Below, piece by piece: positions 5,557 through 9,735 of a stretch of 9,735 bases of DNA. Positions within the stretch are counted from its first letter, which is position 1, and each line of letters starts with the position of its first letter. Location: the NCBI GenBank assembly GCA_027451085.1, contig DAIDKA010000044.1, forward strand, positions 1 through 9,735, written 5' to 3'. This DNA comes from Gammaproteobacteria bacterium (GTDB lineage Bacteria > Pseudomonadota > Gammaproteobacteria > Steroidobacterales > Steroidobacteraceae). Made by a program: the position numbers and the translations under genes. The notes under the pieces are model-generated. The model made no database searches and was not told the origin of the DNA. It saw nothing but the letters and a program-made list of their open reading frames with translations.

Positions 5557-7344
5557 TCATTTCAGGCTGGCGATGTAGGCGCGCCAGCCGCCAAGCAAGG
5601 TGATGTCGCTGGCGCCGGCCACGGCACGCGGCTCGGCCACGAAACCCTTGACCTGCGATCCGTCTGCGAGCTGCACGGTGCCGATGGCGAGAGGACCGGG
5701 CACCTCTGCCACGAAGCTGCCGAACTGCGCCAGCTCCAGCTCATAGACCTCAAGCTCGATGGCGTCGCCGGTGTCACCGACGTGCACCAGGGCGGGTTTC
5801 GGCGGGGCCGTGTTGGCCATGGCGTAGAGGCGGTAAGCCGGTGCGGTACGGGTGCTTTGCACCAGGCGCGCACCGCGTGAAGTCAGCTGCCAGTGCAGCG
5901 GCATGCCGGCCAGGTGTGCGCCGACCACGGCGAGCTGGACCGTCACGGGGCGCGAGCCTGCATCCACGGGCGGAGTCTCAAAGGCGGCGCCGGCCTCGAG
6001 GTAGCGCTGCGCCAGTTGCAGCAGCGGACGATCCATCCACGCACGGGCGACGAGTGAAATGCCGAATCCGGTGGCATTGCGGCGGAACCCGGCCGGAACA
6101 GCCACCGCGCTCATGTCCAGCAGGTTGACGAAGTTGGTGTAGAGGCCCAGATTGCTGTTGAGACCGACCGGTTCGGCGAGCAGTTCGCTCACGCGATAGA
6201 TGGTTGGCGCGGTGGGCAGCGCCAGCAGATCGACCCGGGTCCAGAGTCGGGCGGCGGCGGCGGCGCAGGTCTGCAGCTCATACAGACCGCGGAAAGCGTC
6301 CACGCCCGTGACCCCGAAGCCGGCGGTGACGATGGCGCGCACCACCGGATGCACGCTGGCAGGCCGTGTGCGCAGCAGTGGTTCGAGCACCGCGGCACGC
6401 TCTGCCACCCAGGGGCCGGTGTACAGCAGTCGCGCGGCGCGCAGCAGCGGCTCGATGTCCACGCTGACAGCGGCGCCGCCGGCAGCGGTCAGCCGCGCTA
6501 CGGCCCGCTGGTACAAATCCGCGGATTCAGCGTCCCCGAAGAACTGCAGCTGTCCGGGTAATGGTACGCCGAAGCGGAATGACGCCGGCAGCTCCGGCGG
6601 CGTGGCCGGTTGATGGCGCGACCATTCATCTTCGGGGTCGAAGCCGGCGAGCACCTCGTCCACCAGCGCGGCATCAGCGGGCTGCGCAGTGAACACGCAG
6701 ATGCAGTCCAGCGTGCGGCAGGCCGGCAGCATGCCGCGTGTGCTCCAGCGACCACGGGTCGGCTTGAGGCCGATGAGTCCGTTGAAAGCGGCCGGCACGC
6801 GGCCGGACCCGGCGGTGTCGGTGCCGAGTGCGAACGCGGCCAGACCCGCGGCGACCGCAACCGCCGATCCGGAACTGGAGCCGCCACTGATGTAGTCGTG
6901 ATTGAATACGCAGCGCGGTGCGCCGTAGGGGCTGCGAGTGCCCACCAGTCCCGTGGCGAACTGATCGAGATTGGTCTTGCCGACAAAGATCGCGCCCGCG
7001 GCGATGAGGTGTTCCACGGTGCCAGCTGAGCGTTGCGGCGTGAAGGCAAAGTCGGGACAGGCGGCCGTGGTGGGCACACCCGCCACATCGATGTTGTCCT
7101 TGACGGCAAATGGCACGCCGGCCAGGGGCAGTCGCTCGCCAGCCGCAATGCGCGCATCGACCTGCCGTGCCGCCGCCAGCACTGCCTCAGCCGGCTGGCG
7201 CTGGATGAAGGTCTGCGGCTGCACGGATTCCCAGGCCGCCAGCCGCTCCAGGACTTCGGCGGCAATGGCCTGCGCGGTGCGCGAGCGGCCGTTGACCGCG
7301 GTGCTGATCTGCCGGACGGACAGTGGTTGTGAGGTGATGCTCAT
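5557..7344 (-). CDS. atzF: Allophanate hydrolase (EC 3.5.1.54)
   Basis: A 595-residue cytoplasmic enzyme converting allophanate to two ammonia and two CO2, the step after urea carboxylase. The N-terminal part is an amidase-signature domain. Its triad is visible: lysine K82 in VKDNIDVAG, cis-serine S156 in GGSSSGS, and nucleophile S180 in GTDTAGSGRVPAAF, a form of the motif typical of allophanate hydrolases. The last 130 or so residues, from about VQLAVVGAHLAGMPLHWQL, form the second domain found in AtzF and in the hydrolase half of yeast urea amidolyase; LLGGWRAYIASLK is its usual end. Length matches the family, so it is complete. GGAGG lies four bases before the ATG, which overlaps the carboxylase stop by four bases (ATGA). 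No damage or frameshift is seen. It would also serve cyanurate/biuret pathways, but the carboxylase next door makes urea or guanidine breakdown the likely role. Confidence 0.96.
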   Translation of the reverse strand: MSITSQPLSVRQISTAVNGRSRTAQAIAAEVLERLAAWESVQPQTFIQRQPAEAVLAAARQVDARIAAGERLPLAGVPFAVKDNIDVAGVPTTAACPDFAFTPQRSAGTVEHLIAAGAIFVGKTNLDQFATGLVGTRSPYGAPRCVFNHDYISGGSSSGSAVAVAAGLAAFALGTDTAGSGRVPAAFNGLIGLKPTRGRWSTRGMLPACRTLDCICVFTAQPADAALVDEVLAGFDPEDEWSRHQPATPPELPASFRFGVPLPGQLQFFGDAESADLYQRAVARLTAAGGAAVSVDIEPLLRAARLLYTGPWVAERAAVLEPLLRTRPASVHPVVRAIVTAGFGVTGVDAFRGLYELQTCAAAAARLWTRVDLLALPTAPTIYRVSELLAEPVGLNSNLGLYTNFVNLLDMSAVAVPAGFRRNATGFGISLVARAWMDRPLLQLAQRYLEAGAAFETPPVDAGSRPVTVQLAVVGAHLAGMPLHWQLTSRGARLVQSTRTAPAYRLYAMANTAPPKPALVHVGDTGDAIELEVYELELAQFGSFVAEVPGPLAIGTVQLADGSQVKGFVAEPRAVAGASDITLLGGWRAYIASLK

Positions 7345-9735
7345 CGGGCCTCCACCGCGGCAATGACGTCACCCGGGTTGACGGCCTGCTGGGATTGCAC
7401 GTACACGGCGCGCACGATGCAGTCCCGCGGGGCCTGCACGTCGCACTCCATCTTCATGGCCTCGATCACGGCGATGACGGAACCCTTGGCCACAAGGTCA
7501 CCGGGGCGGACATTGACCTTCCAGACGTTGCCGCCCAGCGGGGCCTCGAGCGGTTCGCTGCCCGCGGGCAGCTGTGTGGTGGCTGCCGGTGTCCCGCCGG
7601 GGGGCTGCGATAGCAGCGCCTCGACGCGCGAGAACTCGTTGCGGCGCACCCAGTCCTCGCGCTCGGCGTTGAACGCCTGCCGGCGCCGGGCCTCGAATGC
7701 CCGGATGCTGTCCTGGTTGTCGGACAGAAAGCGCCGGTACTGTGCCAGCCGGAAGGTCTGCTGCTCGATGCGGACATCCCGCCGTCCCTGGGGGAAGTCG
7801 CGGCGCCATTCGGTGAGTTCGGCGTGACTGACCGGGAAGAAGCGGATCTGGTCGAAGAAGCGCAACAACCAGGGCTTGCCCTCGGTGAACGCACGGGTCT
7901 GCCGCCAGCTGTTCCACACCTGCAGCGTGCGGCCGAACAACTGGTAGCCACCGGGGCCCTCCATGCCATAGATGCACATATAGGCGCCGCCGATGCCCAC
8001 CACATTGGGCGGCGTCCAGGTGCGGGCCGGGTTGTACTTGGTCGTGACCAGACGATGGCGCGGGTCCAGCGGTGTGGCCACGGGTGCACCGAGGTAGACG
8101 TCGCCCAGACCCATGACCAGATAGTTGGCATCGAACACGACTCGGTGGACGTCACCGACGTCGGCAAGACCGTTGATGCGACGGATGAACTCGATGTTGT
8201 CCGGGCACCAGGGCGCGTCGTTGCGGACGCTGGCCATGTACTTGCGCACGGTCTCGTGGATCGCGGGGTCGTTCCATGACAGCGGCAGATGGATCACGCG
8301 CGAGGGGATGGTGAAGTCCGCGAGATCGCCGAGCCGGTCCTCGGCATCCGCCAGTGACTGCAGCAGCGTCTGCTGTGGCAGCACCCGGCCATCGAAGTGG
8401 ACCTGCAGCGAGCGGATGCCGGGTGTGATGTCGATGATTCCCGGCAAGGCGCGCGACTGCAGTTGCAGCATCAGCGCGTGGATGCGGATGCGCAGCGTCA
8501 GGTCGAGAACGATCGGGCCGTACTCGACCAGCACGCGACGGTCACCTTGGCGGCGGTACACCACGCGCGGTCGCGCATCGCGTGCCTCGATGGTGCCCAG
8601 TACGGCGCCGTCGTGGCGGGGTCTGCCGGCGGCGCGCGGTCCGCGGGCATCGGGCCGGGCCGAGAACAGGGTCCGGACCAGATCATTCTGCGCGGCTTCA
8701 GCCTCGTCCGCGGCGGTGTCATCCACCAGCTCGAAGCGCACACCATCGCCCGGCACCAGCTGTCCCACTTTCCACAGGTCGGCCTGGATGACGACCAGGG
8801 GGCAGACGAAGCCGCCGAGGGACGGACCATCCGGCCCGAGGATGATGGGCATGTCGCCGGTGAAGTCGACGGCGCCGATGGCGTAGGGGGTGTCATGGAT
8901 GTTGGATGGGTGCAGGCCGGCCTCGCCGCCATCGCGACGCGCCCACCGGGGGCGGGGGCCGATCAGCCGCACGCCGGTGCGGCTGGAGTTGTAGTGCACC
9001 TTCCAGGTGGTGCCGTGCAGGGTCTCGATGTCCGCGCTGGTGAAGAAGTCCGGTGCGCTGTGCGGTCCGCACAGCACGCGCAACGTCCACTCGCGCATGA
9101 GCACCGGCTGCAGCGCCGGATCGAGGCTGCCGCCGGCGGTGTTTGCGGCCGCCGCGGCCGCCGCATCATCGAGACGCAGTAAGTCGCCGGATGCGAGAAC
9201 GCGGCCCGCGTGGCCGCCGAAGCCGCCGAGCGTGAACGTTGCACGGCTGCCGAGGTAGGCGGGGATGTCGAGGCCGCCCTGGAACAACAGGCAGGCCCGC
9301 ATACCCGGCCCCTGTATGCGGCCCAGTTTGAGAGTCTGGCCGGGCAGCACGGCCACCGCCGTGTAGCGAGGTACCGGCGCGTCATCGAGCGTGGCGGCGA
9401 GGTCGGCGCCGGTCAGGCAGATGCGCGCGGCGCGCTCGAACAGCAGCGTGGGACCCTGGGCCGTGATCTCAAGGCCCGCCGCGCCTTGCGCATTGCCGAG
9501 AATGCGGTTGCCAAGCCGGAAGGCCAGCGCATCCATGGGACCCGACGGCGGGATGCCGACGTTCCAGAAGCCGGTGCGGCCCGGATGATCCTGCACGCTG
9601 GTGGCCAGGCCACCGCTGAGCACGCGCACAGCATGTGGCTCGCAGTGGATGCCGCGCGCCATCGCGGTGGATACCTGGCCGCTGACGAAGGCCTCGCTGC
9701 GCACGGCCTGCCGCAGCCATTCGACATTGGTGGTG
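7341..9735 (-). CDS. uca: Urea carboxylase (urea/guanidine carboxylase family), C-terminal 797 residues (N-terminus off the right edge)
   Basis: Biotin enzyme that carboxylates urea to allophanate, or guanidine to carboxyguanidine in close relatives, using ATP and bicarbonate. The frame is open to the window edge, so the GTG at 9704 is internal. Numbering visible codons from 9734, residues 1-24 (WLRQAVRSEAFVSGQVST) are the end of the biotin carboxylase domain, most of which is missing. An AHS2/KipA-like carboxyltransferase half follows (about 30-345), with SVQDHPGRTGFWNVG, GGEAGLHPSNIHD (269-281) and GPDGPSLGGFVC (300-311). An AHS1/KipI-like half (about 390-610) has VLVEYG, VMGLGDVYLGAP and MEGPGGYQLFGRT. 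The biotin carrier domain ends the protein; EAMKM carries the biotinyl lysine K761 (codon 7452-7454). The full enzyme is typically about 1,200 residues. It is not fused to the hydrolase, unlike yeast urea amidolyase. Family is certain; urea versus guanidine preference is open. Confidence 0.95.
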   Translation of the reverse strand, partial: TTNVEWLRQAVRSEAFVSGQVSTAMARGIHCEPHAVRVLSGGLATSVQDHPGRTGFWNVGIPPSGPMDALAFRLGNRILGNAQGAAGLEITAQGPTLLFERAARICLTGADLAATLDDAPVPRYTAVAVLPGQTLKLGRIQGPGMRACLLFQGGLDIPAYLGSRATFTLGGFGGHAGRVLASGDLLRLDDAAAAAAANTAGGSLDPALQPVLMREWTLRVLCGPHSAPDFFTSADIETLHGTTWKVHYNSSRTGVRLIGPRPRWARRDGGEAGLHPSNIHDTPYAIGAVDFTGDMPIILGPDGPSLGGFVCPLVVIQADLWKVGQLVPGDGVRFELVDDTAADEAEAAQNDLVRTLFSARPDARGPRAAGRPRHDGAVLGTIEARDARPRVVYRRQGDRRVLVEYGPIVLDLTLRIRIHALMLQLQSRALPGIIDITPGIRSLQVHFDGRVLPQQTLLQSLADAEDRLGDLADFTIPSRVIHLPLSWNDPAIHETVRKYMASVRNDAPWCPDNIEFIRRINGLADVGDVHRVVFDANYLVMGLGDVYLGAPVATPLDPRHRLVTTKYNPARTWTPPNVVGIGGAYMCIYGMEGPGGYQLFGRTLQVWNSWRQTRAFTEGKPWLLRFFDQIRFFPVSHAELTEWRRDFPQGRRDVRIEQQTFRLAQYRRFLSDNQDSIRAFEARRRQAFNAEREDWVRRNEFSRVEALLSQPPGGTPAATTQLPAGSEPLEAPLGGNVWKVNVRPGDLVAKGSVIAVIEAMKMECDVQAPRDCIVRAVYVQSQQAVNPGDVIAAVEAR
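9145..9162 (-). repeat. Tandem 9-bp repeat encoding a poly-alanine run in urea carboxylase
   Basis: The unit gcggccgcc occurs twice head to tail, followed by a partial third copy. On the minus strand it encodes most of a seven-alanine run (DDAAAAAAANTAGG) within the AHS2-like half. The unit keeps the reading frame, so slippage would only change loop length. It probably marks a surface loop between structured parts. Confidence 0.5.

Noticed and set aside
8397..9182. Plus-strand open frame of 261 codons antisense to urea carboxylase
   Set aside because: The opposite strand encodes the AHS1/AHS2 domains without a break; the plus-strand translation has no recognisable motif.
9702..9704. GTG at 9704 as the start of urea carboxylase
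   Set aside because: The frame continues upstream to the window edge with residues (TTNVEWLRQA) that fit the end of the biotin carboxylase domain, so this is an internal valine codon.
1..9735. tRNA, rRNA, CRISPR array, insertion sequence or prophage
   Set aside because: I saw no cloverleaf-like sequence, no regularly spaced repeats with unique spacers, no transposase motifs and no terminal inverted repeats. The window is ordinary metabolic and transport genes apart from the divergent intergenic region.

Overview
The window is GC-rich (by eye well over 60%), with tightly packed genes, GTG as well as ATG starts, and a TonB-dependent outer-membrane receptor. This points to a Gram-negative member of the Pseudomonadota. 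The receptor's style (an ATRRE-type plug start with no N-terminal signalling domain) is common in oligotrophic Gammaproteobacteria and Alphaproteobacteria. I cannot name the genus.

Layout. Positions 1-1656 (minus) hold the N-terminal 552 codons of a TonB-dependent receptor whose C-terminus lies off the left edge. Positions 1657-2046 are a 390-base divergent intergenic region. It holds four copies of a Shine-Dalgarno-like 7-mer in both orientations, a nested stem-loop, a perfect palindrome inside a possible promoter spacer, and further inverted repeats. Positions 2047-2817 (plus) encode a conserved protein of about 256 residues with no assured function. Positions 2866-9735 (minus) are one operon read right to left: urea carboxylase (N-terminus off the right edge), allophanate hydrolase, then the periplasmic binding protein, permease and ATPase of a NitT/TauT-type ABC importer.

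How the genes work together. The carboxylase uses biotin, bicarbonate and ATP to carboxylate urea, or guanidine in the related carboxylases. Allophanate hydrolase splits allophanate into ammonia and CO2. The ABC importer would bring in the nitrogen compound. Three of the four junctions are 4-base ATGA overlaps, and the fourth leaves about 35 bases before the best-supported start, so the five genes probably share one transcript. The window alone does not decide between urea and guanidine as substrate. The promoter, any ykkC-type riboswitch and any carboxyguanidine deiminase genes would lie beyond 9735.

The most unusual unexplained structure is the receptor leader (1661-1791). There the receptor's own ribosome binding site is repeated once upstream, with two complementary copies between, an arrangement that allows alternative base-pairing.
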